Below are positions 30,960 to 41,807 of a stretch of DNA of 55,424 nucleotides, one piece after another. This stretch comes from Phaeoceros laevis (taxonomy: Eukaryota > Anthocerotophyta > Anthocerotopsida > Notothyladales), in the NCBI GenBank assembly GCA_049999765.1, contig JBNGIQ010007204.1, positions 40,935 to 96,358 on the forward strand, written 5' to 3'. A program made the position numbers and the translations under genes. Below the pieces are notes generated by a model, which worked only from the letters and a program-made list of their open reading frames with translations, searched no databases and had not been told where the DNA came from. Position 1 is the stretch's first letter; every line of letters starts with the position of its first letter.

Positions 30960-33900
30960 GCATCAGAAAAGCACGTTTGGTTCTTAGATTCAGGTGCCTC
31001 AGCCCATATATGTCATACAAGAGATTCCTTTGACAACTACAGACCAGTCCAACCTGGACAGTCGGTTAAGCTGGGGGATGACTGAGGGCTAGCCATCGCA
31101 GGAGTAGGCACTGTGCCAGTCCTACTTGCAAATAAATCCACAATACATCTTACCGATGTCTTGCATGTACCTGACATGGCTAAGAACCTAGTATCCATTC
31201 GTAGGTTTACAGCTCAACATCACCTTGATGTGTGGACCCTTCAGTGGGGATGAGTGCCAGATAACGGATGCTCTGTTAGGAGGCAAGGTCATTGCAGTAG
31301 GAACACCCTTGCATGATCTATATAAAGTTAATTTCACTTCCAAGTTTGGCACTCGTCCTGCAAAGGCACATGTGCATGTCAGTCAAGAGGCAAAGCAGCA
31401 GCAGCAGGCCTTCTTATGGCACTGCCGCCTGGCACATGTCAACTTCGACAAACTAAAAATGATGGTTGCCAGTAACAACCTGTATAGAGAGAAGTTTATG
31501 CTCAAATTTGCAGACAAACAGTTCTGCGAATCCTGTGTCTTTGGGAAGCACAAACGCCTCCCATACACTGACAGGATCCCACAAGAGCAACCAAGTTGCT
31601 TGAACTTATACATACCGATTTATGCGGCCCCATGTCCACTACAACTTTTGGCGGTGCACTCTATGTACTTTCCTTTGTTGATGACTGGAGCCGGTATGTG
31701 GTAGTGTATTTGATCAAGCACAAAAGCCAAGCCTTGGGCTGCTTCCAGAAATATGTCCCCTATGCACAAAGGCAAACAGGCGAAATGGTGAAGTGTCTTC
31801 GCAGTGATGGCGGTGGTGAATTCTGTTCTAATGCTTTTGAGGAATATTGCAAGGAGCTGGGGATAAGCTGACAATACACTGTTCCTTACACATCTTCTCA
31901 AAATCCTATTGCTGAATTAAACAATAAACACCTTCAGGAAGCCGCCAAATCTATGCTCCAACTTGCGGGTTTATCAAAAGGATACTGGGGTGAGGCAGTT
32001 GCAACAGCTGCATACATAAGAAACAGACTTCCCACGAAGGCCTTTGAGGGCTCTACCCCCTTTCAACGGTGGACAAATCATAGGCCAAGGATCAATCACC
32101 TGCGCATCTTTGGGTCGCCTGCTTATGCTCACCTTGCAGAAAAGCAACGAAGGAAGTTAGACTAGAAATCACGGAAGTATGTGTTCATTGGATACACAGA
32201 AGGAGTCAAAGGATATAAATTGTTTGATCCTGTGTCTAGGTCTATCACCCATGCTAGAAGTGTGGTGTTTAACGAACAACTGTTGTTGCACCCACCTGCT
32301 GTCAATATGCCTAATCACGATGCCACTGCCACCCGAATAGATGAGTCTCACGACATCACTATGCAGACTGGTTCCACATCTGCGTCACAGCCTAGTCCTC
32401 GCCAGCAGATAAGTGTGCCACAGTCTAGTATACCTTCATCTAGTCAAGTTGCACCTCAATCTGAGTATATAGACCTGTCGGATGATGAAGAGGAACCAAG
32501 TTTGTTTCCCGACAATGAGAGTGATGAAGATGAGCCCATCTCCTTGAATTCTGTTCACAATGCAAGCGATGGTGAGGAGGAGCAGCAGCAGACTGATACT
32601 ACAGTAGAAAGTCAAGCAGTAGAGGAGCCTACACTTAGAAGAAGCAGTCGAACACATACATCTTCTCCAGAAGAGTGGCAGCAGCCTCCACTGACATACA
32701 AATCCTTCCTTGTTCAAGAGGACGCAGATCCTATGGATGCAGGAGATCCTCAGTCCTATCAAGAGGCTATAAACTCACCTGATAAGGTAAAATGGAAAGA
32801 AGCCATTGAGTCTGAATATAAATCTATCATAGATAATAAGACATGGGTTCTTGAGGACCTGCCAACAGGAAGGAAAGCTGTCACATGCAAATGGGTCTTC
32901 AAGACCAAGCTGGGAGCAGATGGGTCCATAGCCCGGTAAAAAGCACGGCTGGTAGCACATGGCTACAGTCAGGTTGAAGGGTTAGACTATACAGAAACCT
33001 TTTCTCCGGTTGTAAGGGCTACAACTGTACAAGCACTCTTGGCCTTGGCAGCCCAGCATGATTTCCTGTTACAGCACATGGATGTCAAAACAACGTTCTT
33101 GAATGGAACATTGGAAGAAACTATTTATATGAAGCAACCAGAAGGATATGTGGACCCTAAGCATCCACAGAAAGTTTGCCGACTTGTCAAAACCATCTAT
33201 GGACTTAAACAGTCCCCTAGAGAATGGTATAAACGTATCGACACATACCTTAAGAAGTGTGGCTTTGTACAAAGTGAAGCTGATTCTAATGTATATAAGC
33301 TACATGACAAGGATGGCGTAGTTTATCTTGCCTTATATGTAGACGATGCGATTATCATGGCCAGTGGACCAAAGCATATGGCTAGAGTAAAAGGGTTCCT
33401 CACTTCAGAATTCTCAATGTCTAAACTGGGACAATTGACATTCTTTCTTGGCATCCAGACATTGCAGAACCTCGCAACACATACAATATTTATTCACCAG
33501 TCAACATTTGTACAGCAGACACTTGTAAGGTTCAGAATGCAGAATGCTAAGCCAGTATCGACCCCCATGGCAGTCGGGGACAAACTAACCTTAGCACAGT
33601 GTCCTAAAACTGAGAAAGAGAGGCAGGAAATGGAGGCCGTACCTTACAGGTCGGCAGTAGGAGTTTGTATCTACTTCCGGAATTGGACCCGTCTTGAGTT
33701 ATCACATGCAGTGGGAGTAACTTCACAGTTCTTGTCTAATTATGGGACTGCCCACTGGCATGCTGTCCAAAGGATTCTGCGCTACTTGGGAACAACACCA
33801 AAGTTAGGATTGTTGTACACACAAAGACCTGAAAGCTTAATACTTACATGTTACTGCGATGCTGACTGGGCCTCTGATGCTGACAGTAGAAGGTCTATCT

Positions 33901-34334
33901 CAGCACATTGCCTCATGTTAGGCAAAAATGAAACCCAGTCAACAGTTATTGCCTGGCACTCTAAGAAGCAACAGGTGGTGGCTCTTTCCTCTACGGAAGC
34001 TGAGTATTTAGCAACCACCACTGCTGCCCAAGATGTAATTCATTGCCGAGAGCTGCTAGCATCTTTGGGAGAGACACAAGCTGCACCAACGTTACTCCTT
34101 AGTGATAATCAGTCAGCAATTGCTCTCGCCCAAAATCCGGTAATGCATGCACGTACTAAGCACATAGAGATAAAACATCACTTTATCAGACAAGTCATTT
34201 CAGAAGGGCACGTCAACTTACAGTATGTGTCCACACATGATAACATTGCTGACTTGCTAACCAAGCCATTGCCCCGAGACAAGCATGAAAAATTCTCAAG
34301 GGCCATGGGGTTAGTGGAGTGTCCAAACACCTAA
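30960..34334 (+). pseudogene. Element A Pol: protease, integrase, RT, RNase H
   Basis: Protease: VWFLDSGASAHI near 30978, with TGA 31081 soon after. Integrase: zinc-binding start WHCRLAHVNFDKL with CESC (31420-31540), then, in another frame, HTDLCGP, RSDGGGEF and AELNNK; stops are TGA 31869 and TAG 32163. A spacer with an acidic YIDLSDDEEE follows. RT: KWVFKTKLG, TAA at 32937, MDVKTTFLNGTLEE, LYVDDAIIMAS (catalytic YVDD, 33339-33355). RNase H: YCDADWASD, SSTEAEY, SDNQSAI and HDNIADLLTKPLP, with all acidic residues present. The last 431 codons (33039-34334) are open. The order integrase before RT defines Copia. At least four nonsense codons and one frameshift make it dead. Confidence 0.93.
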
Positions 34335-34815
34335 GTTTACCTACTTCACCTAGCTAGAAACTTGCTGAAGATGCATGCAGAAGCTTCAAGCGCACTTGAA
34401 CTGTCTGTAGGGCATCTTAGATGTACACCGCCACCAAGGTTCTGCGCCCATAAGCACCAGAACACAAGTTAGTATGCAGGAAACATCGAATTCACACCAG
34501 GGACAAGCAGGCAGTGGGAGAAACTCGCCATATCTTAAAAAGTGACTGCCATCCTCAGTGAATTCGCATCCAGCATACATAAACTTGTCCATGCAATTGG
34601 GAAGGAACCAGAAAGGAGCGTCTGGCGCAAGCTGTGGCATCCCCTGAGCAGTCTGCCAGCGGGAGTGAGCAATCTCAAGCTCGTCCTCCAGGGAATACAG
34701 CTTTGCAAACTCCGCGCACACACCGCAACAACGCCAACGTACAGCACATGCCAGCAGCACAAGAACCAGCGCCAGCAACACAGCGGCATCAAGATCACAG
34801 GTTAGAGCCATCACC
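34335..34815 (+). other. Element A 3' internal region
   Basis: Non-coding on +. A 142-aa minus frame (34386-34814) is Cys/Trp/Leu-rich and looks like chance. The polypurine tract expected before the 3' LTR falls in the N gap. Confidence 0.5.
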
Positions 34816-34915
34816 NNNNNNNNNNNNNNNNNNNNNNNNNNNNNNNNNNNNNNNNNNNNNNNNNNNNNNNNNNNNNNNNNNNNNNNNNNNNNNNNNNNNN
34901 NNNNNNNNNNNNNNN
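34816..34915. other. Assembly gap (100 N)
   Basis: Exactly 100 N, a conventional gap of unknown size. Because the two halves of element B's LTR and the AACCT duplication agree across it, the join is right. Confidence 0.99.
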
Positions 34916-35175
34916 TAAAAGTAAATAGAGGTAGAATTAATAGCCAGCCTTATTTCCATATTAAATAGGCTAAATAGAAATATAAATAAACTACGGGCAC
35001 ATATGAATCGCCAAGATTCATATGGTCGTCATGAAACGTCAACCGACACATGTCATGGGACGGGACACCCCCAACGGTCGTGTCCTCACACATGCTTTTA
35101 AGCGGCCACACGGGCACGCATAACTTAATCGTTTCTTTATGCAATCTCTCTCTGCCACGATCCTATGTTTCTAGA
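34916..35175 (+). repeat. Element A 3' LTR
   Basis: 260 bp from TAAAAGTAAATAG to TTTCTAGA. It differs from the 5' copy by about eight or nine bases and carries the same CATATGAATC hairpin at 35000-35024. The true left edge touches the gap. Confidence 0.92.
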
Positions 35176-35193
35176 AACCTAACTTTGCCAACA
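35176..35193 (-). repeat. Proximal part of element B 3' LTR, with AACCT duplication
   Basis: AACCT repeats the five bases before element A. AACTTTGCCAACA then completes the B LTR (AACTTCGCCAACA in the other copy). Confidence 0.92.
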
Positions 35194-35798
35194 CCCCCAC
35201 TCAGGCTGCAACCGGCTCATTTCCGCCACCATGTTCCGGGACTTGGCCATTACGGTGCTCCGCCCTCTCGCTAGCGCTCTGGCTTACGCCCACCTGAAGC
35301 TCGGAAGATTGCTCAGATTCATGGAGCTTACCATCGCCCAGCTTGAAGTAGACCGGGATTTTGCGCCGCAACGCCTGTGGGAGACAGCCGCCGCCGCCGC
35401 TTGGGTGGACAGTTAGTTGTCTTTTGCAAACCAACAGCACCTTCCACTTGACAAACGGAGATTGCTGCCTCAAGGGAATCGGCTAAGGAACTACCATCAC
35501 CTGCACAGCCGAGAACTGGGCTCCAAGCAGCTATGTCTGCAGACGAACTGGCCTTCGGATGATTCATCATTCTGTGTCCAGTGATTCTCCGCTGCGCATA
35601 GCTACCCACTATGGTACCCTCTTCTTTCTTCACCTGCACAGGTTGTGGTTAGCTGCATCCCTGACTGGTGCACGTGGCTTTGTGTTCTTGTGGTTTCGCA
35701 GTGCCAGACCTGCAGCACGAAGTTTAGAGACACAGGTATGTTCTGATCCTAACTTCTACTGCATGCTGTTCTGGCATAGCTAACTATGTTCTAACTCT
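35194..35798 (-). other. Element B 3' untranslated region with polypurine tract
   Basis: On minus the last bases before the LTR read GAGTGGGGG (35202-35194), a polypurine tract suited to prime plus-strand synthesis. The rest holds no supported gene; small frames have no motifs. Confidence 0.75.
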
Positions 35799-38700
35799 CT
35801 ACTGTGTGTCTTTAGGGACTATGCCCAAGGTGCGACAATGCTTCAAGTGTGTCTCTGCCGCCAATGACTTGGTCAATATATCCGCTGGATTTTCTGCAGT
35901 GTTGATATACCCAAGCTGGATTTCCTGGCGCTCCACAACGTCTCTAATGAAATGATGAGCTACCTCTATATGCTTCGTTCGAGAGTGGAACACCGGATTG
36001 TTTGCAAGGGCAATTGCGCCCTGATTGTCACAATGCAGAGTTGTAGGAGTTTCTTGCACTTGTCCAACATCAGATAAGCACCTCCTGTCCCACACTGCTT
36101 CCTTTGCTGCAACTGTTAACGTTTTGTACTCAGCCTCGGTACTAAAAAGGCAGATGCTTGCATTCTTTTTGCAGGACCATGATACTGGTCCCCCTGCGAG
36201 CATGAAAACGTATGCGGCAACAGACCTCCTTGTGTCTGGGTCTGTTGCCCAGTCGCTATCGCAATACCCCTCCAGGGACAGAATTTTTCTATCTGAAGCT
36301 CTGTAAGTGATGCAGTACCCTTGTGTTGCCTTCAGGTACCGCAGGATCCACTTGACAGACGTCCAATGCTCCCGTCCATAATTCGAAAGGAACTGGGAGA
36401 CCATATGCACTGCAAACGCAATGTCGGCCCTGGTCAAACAGGTCAGGTAGATCAAGGTACCGACTGCTTGTTTGTATGGTACGGTACTCATTTCAGCAAG
36501 CTCGATTTCTGTCATGGCTGCCTGGTCCTTGGTGAGTTTGACTCCTGCTGCCAGAGGTGTTGGTGAGCCGTGTGCCTCGGCCAGATGAAACTTGTTGAGG
36601 CTGTCTTTGACATATTTCTTCTGTGTGAGGGTAATTGACGTTTTCCTCCTATCTCGAATGATCTCCACGCCCAAGCACCACTTGAGGTCTCCGAGATCAC
36701 TCATATCAAACTCTGCCTTTAACAAGTTCTTGACTACCTCCAGCAGGCTAGAAGGGCCTGTACTTGCAGCCAAGATGAGATCGTCAACATAAACCAACAT
36801 CAGGAGGTAAGCATCTTTCCTCCTGAGCACATGTAGGTTTGTGTCTGCACTTGCTTTAATAAAACCGCATTTTGAAAGAAATGCATCTAGCCTATTGTGC
36901 CAAGCAGGTGGGCTCTGTTTTAACCCGTAAAGGGTCTTGTCCAGCTTGCAGACGAGATGCTCTTTGCCTTTCTCCACGTAGCCCTCGGGCTGGTGCATAT
37001 AGATTTCTTCTTCAAGGACTCCATGCAAAAATGTTGTGCGCACGTCCATCTGGTGAAGGTCTAAGTCACAATGCGCCGCCACAGCTAGTACCAGCCTCAG
37101 GGTCGGGAATTTCACTACTGGTGCGAAAGTCTCGAAGTAATCCTCGCCGGGACGCTGAGAGAAACCATGCACCACGAGCCTTGCCTTGAATCGAGCAATC
37201 TGTCCTTCAGGTGTATACTTCTTTTTAAACACCCATTTGCATGATATTGCTTTTCTTCCAGGTGGCAATGGCTGAAGGGACCATGTCTCATTTTTGATCA
37301 AGGAGTCGTATTCTTCCTGTACAGCAATCTTCCATTGCTTGCTTTCAGCTCCTGAATATGCTTCCTGCATGCTAGCTGGTTTTGACGTGTCTACCAAGGC
37401 TGCTGCCAAGGCTTGTGCTTGCACAGGTGTTAGATTCACTTCCATACCAGCCTGCACACTGGTTGACAGCATAGTGAGCATTGTAACAACCTCGTGATCA
37501 CTTTCTTCAGCCTCACTAGTGTCCCCCACTGGAGGTACATCCACACTTGAGCTAGCTACTTCTCCAGTAGAAAAATCAGTGCGACTAACGCTGCTCGTCC
37601 GCTTGCTAGGGCTGTAAATGACCAGGGCCTTACGGGATCTCGATGGGTACCTTGACGGTGCCACCACAGCTCGAGATGATTCACCTACTGCCGGTACAGT
37701 GACTGCTTCTACTGGAGCAAGTTCTGATGCTGTCTCCTCACTAGTATAACTTGGTAAGGCTGCATTTTGTTCAGGTATGTTCGCATCACTGACATCCAAT
37801 GTATCTAACACATACCCTGTTTCCTCCTCTTGCTGAGATATGCTGTTCATGGAGAGGTCAAAGTAAGTTGGCTCTGAATCTTCATCGAAGATTCCTTGGG
37901 GGCCAGCTTCACTTGTCTCGCCATCTGCATTTGTCGGCTCCCCCTGAATAGCTGGAGCCAACAAGCTAGTGCCATCTTCAACTACAGATTCGTCCTCATG
38001 GGCAGGCAGCATCTTTCCAGAATGCGGGGTTAGTAACAAAGCCTCATTAAACACCACACTCCTGGCATAGCTGACTTGTCCAGTCTTGGGATCGAAGAGT
38101 TTGTAGGCCTTCACACCTTCAGTATACCCAACAAAGAGTAATTTGTGTGCACGGTCTGACAGCTTGTTATGCTCTTGCTTCTCCTTAGGTACATGAGTGT
38201 AAGCTGTAGAGCCGAAGGTCCGAAGATGTTGAATCGAAGGCTTACGTCCACACCAGAGTTCATAGGGGGTCTTTCCCTCAACAGCTTTGCAGGGAAGTCT
38301 ATTATATAGGTAATTGGCCGTGGAAATAGCCTCACCCCAATACTTCAACGACAAGCCTGCTTGCTTCAATAGGGACCGTGTTATGTTATGTGCTGATCTG
38401 TTCCTCCTTTCTGCAACTCCGTTTTGTGCAGAACTTTACGGCACAGTGAATTGTCGCCCAATGCCAAGTGCAGCACAATATTCGTTGAAGGCATCACTGT
38501 CGAACTCACCTTCATTATCTGTGCACAGGCACTGAAGCTTCTTGCCGGTTTGACGCTCTACCAAAGCCTTGTACTCCTTGAAGGACTGGAATCCATCACT
38601 CTTATATCTAAGAATGTATACATAGGAGTATCTGCTGTAGTCGTCGATGAACGTGAGGAAGTACTTTCCACCTCCCCAAGAGTCAACAGAAACGGGGCCA

Positions 38701-39350
38701 CACAGGTCAGCATGCACCAAACCAAGAACCTCACTTGCTCTCTTTCCTCTCCCTTTGGGATATGCTGTGACATGGTGCTTGCCAAAGACGCAAGCTTCAC
38801 AAAATGGAAGGGGCGTCAACTGGCTAGGCAAGCCATCACTGTAGATATCAGCCTTGGCCATGTCCTGGAGCTTCCTTGGGTTGGGATGTCCGAGTCTCAT
38901 ATGCCACACTCTTGTTACGTCAGATGCAGAAACAGAGGAATGCAGGCCTGCCACTTGTGCTGACAGGGCTAGGATGCTTTCTACATCTCACAGGAACAAA
39001 TCGTGAGCAAGGGTGCCGACTGCAAGCACTCTACCCCACTGCTTTACTGTGCAGGTGGAGTGTCGGAAGGTGACTTCCATTTCCTTGTTTTGTGCAAGTT
39101 GCGACACCGATAAAAGGTTTTTCGTGATTGCAGGAATGTGAAGAACATTGTCAAGTGCGAGTGTCGACCCATTTCTAAGACGCAGGAAGACTGGGCCTAC
39201 CCCTTTGATTTCCAACTGACTGTTGTCCCCAAGTAGGACACTTTGAGGGCTGGTATGAAGGGTGTAATGAGAGAATGCCGTCCTATCACTACAGATATGG
39301 GCTGTTGCCCCTGAGTCGACAAATCAGTGTCCTGCACTAGATTCTGATGT
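35799..39350 (-). pseudogene. Element B Pol: protease, integrase, RT, RNase H
   Basis: One frame from about 39350 to 35799 holds all of Pol with three nonsense codons: TGA near 39329 (in GH-stop-FVDSGATAH, a Trp position), TGA 38988, and TAA 38436 in the integrase where TVP is followed by stop and SSAQNGVAERRNRS. Protease DSGA, integrase zinc residues (WHMRLGHPNPRKL, CEACVFGKH) and the catalytic HADLCGP, CTDNEGEF, NGVAER are present. RT has KWVFKKKYT, MDVRTTFLHGVLEE and LVYVDDLILAAS. RNase H has YCDSDWATD, STEAEYK, CDNQGAIA and ENPADILTKSL. The final 856 codons are open. All catalytic acids of RT, RNase H and integrase are retained, so loss of function is recent. Confidence 0.95.
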
Positions 39351-39352
39351 GG

Positions 39353-40546
39353 TTAGACACACTGTGAGAACATGAGACTTATACAGGTTCTCTTAGCTGG
39401 GCTCTCATCCAAAACTGGACTCATTGCTTCATCCGGCTGTGGTTGGAACTTCGAAGTTTGAACAAGCAGCACCGATGGTGTAGTCCGCTCCTTCTTGGCA
39501 ACAACACGTGCCTCAGGCAAGGGTACCCTGTGGGGCTCATTGTTCTTTTTCTTTCGACAGTCACGCTCCCAGTGATTCGGGAGCCCACACCAGTTGCAAT
39601 TCCCAATCCTTTTCTTGCTTGGCCCAGCATCAGACTTGTTGAATTTATTGAAGGGCTTGGAAAATGGGTTCCGTGGTCCCTTCTGCTTAGCAGCATACAA
39701 AACTTGATTCCTCACAGGTTGAGACTTTCCTGCACGCCTGCTAATCTCTTTCTGCAGTAATGCACCAACTAATTCATTGAAATCCAACGCAGGGATCCGG
39801 GCCTCGTCAATTCCAGTGATTGTAGCCAACTGCTTTGCCATCCAAAGAACTGCATTCTGGTTGGTGACAAAACTGGCGTAACTGGGAGGCAAGGATGCAA
39901 GGAACCGCATACAAACATCTTGCTCATTTAGTGTAGCTCCAGCTTGCTTAGTCCTCAGTCTTGCTGTGCGGAAACTTGATACATACTGATCTATGGGCTC
40001 CCCCTCCTTCATCTTGAGGGAATGGAATTTTTCCATAGCAGCCATCCTCGACATCATATCTTTGGCCTGGTATACCATGGCCAAGCACTTCCACATCTCG
40101 AAGGACGTTTTTGCATGTGAGACACTAAGAGCCATCTGCTCAGTAAGTCCACTTCTGATTATGTTTTGTCCCTTTTCATCCTTTGCATCCCATTCCTTAT
40201 GAGCTGGCTCGTCCACCCATGTGAGAGCTCTAACTCGTGTTGGATCTGTTGCAGGTCGAGTAACAGTGCCATTGACATGGCCCCAAAGGCCAGCCTCCTT
40301 GAGAAAACCTCTAGCTCGCATGACCCACACATCATAGTTGACACCGCTGGTCAATCTGTCCTTCTCTTTGAAGTCTATCTTGATTGAAGGTATTGGAGCT
40401 GGAGCAGTTTCTCTATTATCGTCTGCCATCTCTGGTTTTGATTCTTCTTCCCAACGAAAAGAATGTGCCAAGGTACGCAGGAAATCCTCCTCCAGGGCTT
40501 GATTCCAGCCCTCTTCGGGATCGTCTCCAAAGTATTGCATTAACAA
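39353..40546 (-). CDS. Element B Gag
   Basis: An open 397-aa frame. The Gag core begins SIKIDFKEKDRLTSGVNYDV at about residue 53 and includes GLWGHVNGTV, KMKEGEPIDQYVSSF and RFLASLPPSYASF. A CCHC zinc knuckle, CNWCGLPNHWERDC (C-x2-C-x4-H-x4-C), follows at about residue 315 and binds element RNA. Pol is in a different frame, with the protease beginning just after this stop. Copia elements usually make one polyprotein, so either a frameshift mutation or programmed shifting is implied. It overlaps the upstream accessory ORF by 7 bp. Start: ATG 40546 gives a 50-residue acidic N-terminal extension; a later Met is possible. Confidence 0.88.
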   Translation of the reverse strand: MLMQYFGDDPEEGWNQALEEDFLRTLAHSFRWEEESKPEMADDNRETAPAPIPSIKIDFKEKDRLTSGVNYDVWVMRARGFLKEAGLWGHVNGTVTRPATDPTRVRALTWVDEPAHKEWDAKDEKGQNIIRSGLTEQMALSVSHAKTSFEMWKCLAMVYQAKDMMSRMAAMEKFHSLKMKEGEPIDQYVSSFRTARLRTKQAGATLNEQDVCMRFLASLPPSYASFVTNQNAVLWMAKQLATITGIDEARIPALDFNELVGALLQKEISRRAGKSQPVRNQVLYAAKQKGPRNPFSKPFNKFNKSDAGPSKKRIGNCNWCGLPNHWERDCRKKKNNEPHRVPLPEARVVAKKERTTPSVLLVQTSKFQPQPDEAMSPVLDESPAKRTCISLMFSQCV

Positions 40547-41202
40547 AATGATTGTGCTTGCATCTCAGCAAGTACATTGTCGTGCATGAGTCTTCCCGGA
40601 GCCGTGCACATGTCCACCGATGTTGTTCCTACTTCAGGTACTGAAGAATCTTTAGCAGGACTTGACTTTGTGAACACCTTGTCAGTACGCTCTTGAAGAC
40701 CACTAGCAAGAATCTGGACTATCCTAAGGACATCAAGTGAAGACAATCTATGGTTCAAAGTCTCAACTTGAGTGTTTAAGTGGTCAATCTGGACATTCAA
40801 TTTATCAACCACTGTGAATAGTTGTTGTGCCTTACGAATCTGTTGTGCGTGGGAATCTAAATGCAAACTAGTAAGAGACTGGACTTCTCTTCTAAGGAAA
40901 CGAATGTCCTCTCTTAAGAATTGACGTGCTGTACCAGGAGCTGGTAACACAACCTCTTGTTCAGGTGCAGGTGAGTTTCTGCGAGCAGTCCGTTGGTAGC
41001 GGCCTTTTCTACCTCGGCGCCGATCTGGCTCACACCAGCTCTGTTGCTCTCTGAATGCCTGGAAGGGGGACACACGTGGTGATCGGTATTGTGGAGATTC
41101 ACGGGACTGGCGACGCCGTCCTTGTCTACAGGTAAGCCGGCCACCACACGCTCGTCGTCCTTCAAAGCAATGTCGGGCTGATCCAAACTGGTGCGAGTCC
41201 AT
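40540..41202 (-). CDS. Element B accessory coiled-coil ORF upstream of gag
   Basis: A 220-aa frame between the primer-binding site and gag. Residues 1-80 are Arg-rich (CRQGRRRQSRESPQYRSPR, RRRGRKGRYQR). Residues 95-170 form a heptad coiled coil (FLREDIRFLRREVQSL, VDKLNVQIDHLNTQVETL). The C-terminus is Ser/Thr-rich. An additional small frame at 41526-41323 (MDAASEIGRLAYLMTF) starts 25 bp after the primer-binding site and may be the original N-terminus, separated by a frame slip. Element A carries a coiled coil in the same place. Copia elements normally start directly with gag. The basic-plus-coiled-coil layout suggests an RNA-binding oligomer, but that is inference. Confidence 0.6.
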   Translation of the reverse strand: MDSHQFGSARHCFEGRRACGGRLTCRQGRRRQSRESPQYRSPRVSPFQAFREQQSWCEPDRRRGRKGRYQRTARRNSPAPEQEVVLPAPGTARQFLREDIRFLRREVQSLTSLHLDSHAQQIRKAQQLFTVVDKLNVQIDHLNTQVETLNHRLSSLDVLRIVQILASGLQERTDKVFTKSSPAKDSSVPEVGTTSVDMCTAPGRLMHDNVLAEMQAQSFC

Positions 41203-41550
41203 CTCGCATTACGCCGAGGCGGAGCGCCTCAAACCAACAGGTACTCCCGCCATACTCGTTGCTGCAAAATTGACGCTTCCGTCTCTGTCTTGCATCACAT
41301 GTCAGGATTGAGAACCAACACTCTACGCAAGACGGACCCTCCTGCGCATGGGGAAGGTACGCATACGCCTGCTGCTACCGTCACCTTGACTTAGCAGAAA
41401 AGTGTGCAACTGTTCCCAAATTGAAGGATCCCTCTGTGCGTGGCTCTGTGCTAGGACATAGGCCAAATCTGGACGAATGAAGGTCATGAGATAGGCAAGG
41501 CGCCCAATCTCAGATGCTGCATCCATACCGATTCAACAGCCATTAGCGTG

Positions 41551-41563
41551 GCTCTGATACCAT
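41551..41563 (-). promoter_or_regulatory. Element B primer-binding site (tRNA-iMet)
   Basis: On minus it reads TGGTATCAGAGCC immediately after the LTR end, complementary to initiator Met-tRNA. Confidence 0.93.
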
Positions 41564-41807
41564 GTTTAAACGTGCGTAAATGTGACAAACATATGAATGC
41601 TACGCAAGCTTGAGCTAGACGCAGAAGTGTCGCGTGTGTTGATTGATTACAATGGTCGCATGAACGACCTTACAGTTCATAGGACAGATAACTGCCATAA
41701 CCGTCTGACTAGACTTAAACTACATTGATTATGTAACCTAACACTAGTTGTGGCATGAACCTAAATATATATATGTGAACCGTGCCCTAAACCTAACTTC
41801 GCCAACA
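41564..41807 (-). repeat. Element B 5' LTR
   Basis: 244 bp, canonical TG...CA ends. It matches the split 3' LTR at about 96% by hand count. It should contain the element's promoter. Confidence 0.95.

Larger units (their letters stand above)
28575..35175 (+). mobile_element. Ty1/Copia LTR retrotransposon A, nested in element B
   Basis: The LTRs are at 28575-28835 and 34916-35175, flanked by the 5-bp direct repeat AACCT (28570-28574 and 35176-35180). The order is primer-binding site, coiled-coil segment, gag, protease, integrase, RT, RNase H: the Copia order. The LTR termini (TAAAAG and CTAGA) do not carry the usual TG and CA. About 8-9 differences separate the LTRs, about 3.3%, so A is younger than B. 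The body contains several nonsense codons and at least two frameshifts. The 100-N gap lies just before the 3' LTR. Confidence 0.92.
28345..41807 (-). mobile_element. Ty1/Copia LTR retrotransposon B, interrupted by element A
   Basis: The 5' LTR is at 41564-41807. A tRNA-iMet primer-binding site (TGGTATCAGAGCC) follows immediately at 41563-41551. Then come an accessory coiled-coil ORF, gag, protease, integrase, RT and RNase H, a polypurine tract next to 35194, and the 3' LTR at 35193-35176 plus 28574-28345. Element A sits inside the 3' LTR. Both LTRs start TGTT and end AACA on either strand. The probable 5-bp target duplication is GGTAA/GCTAA with one mismatch. Without A the element is about 6.86 kb. 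The two LTRs differ at roughly ten sites by hand count, about 4%. Confidence 0.92.

Noticed and set aside
34386-34814. 142-aa minus-strand frame in element A
   Set aside because: Cys/Trp/Leu-heavy composition and antisense to the element's 3' region, ending at the N gap.
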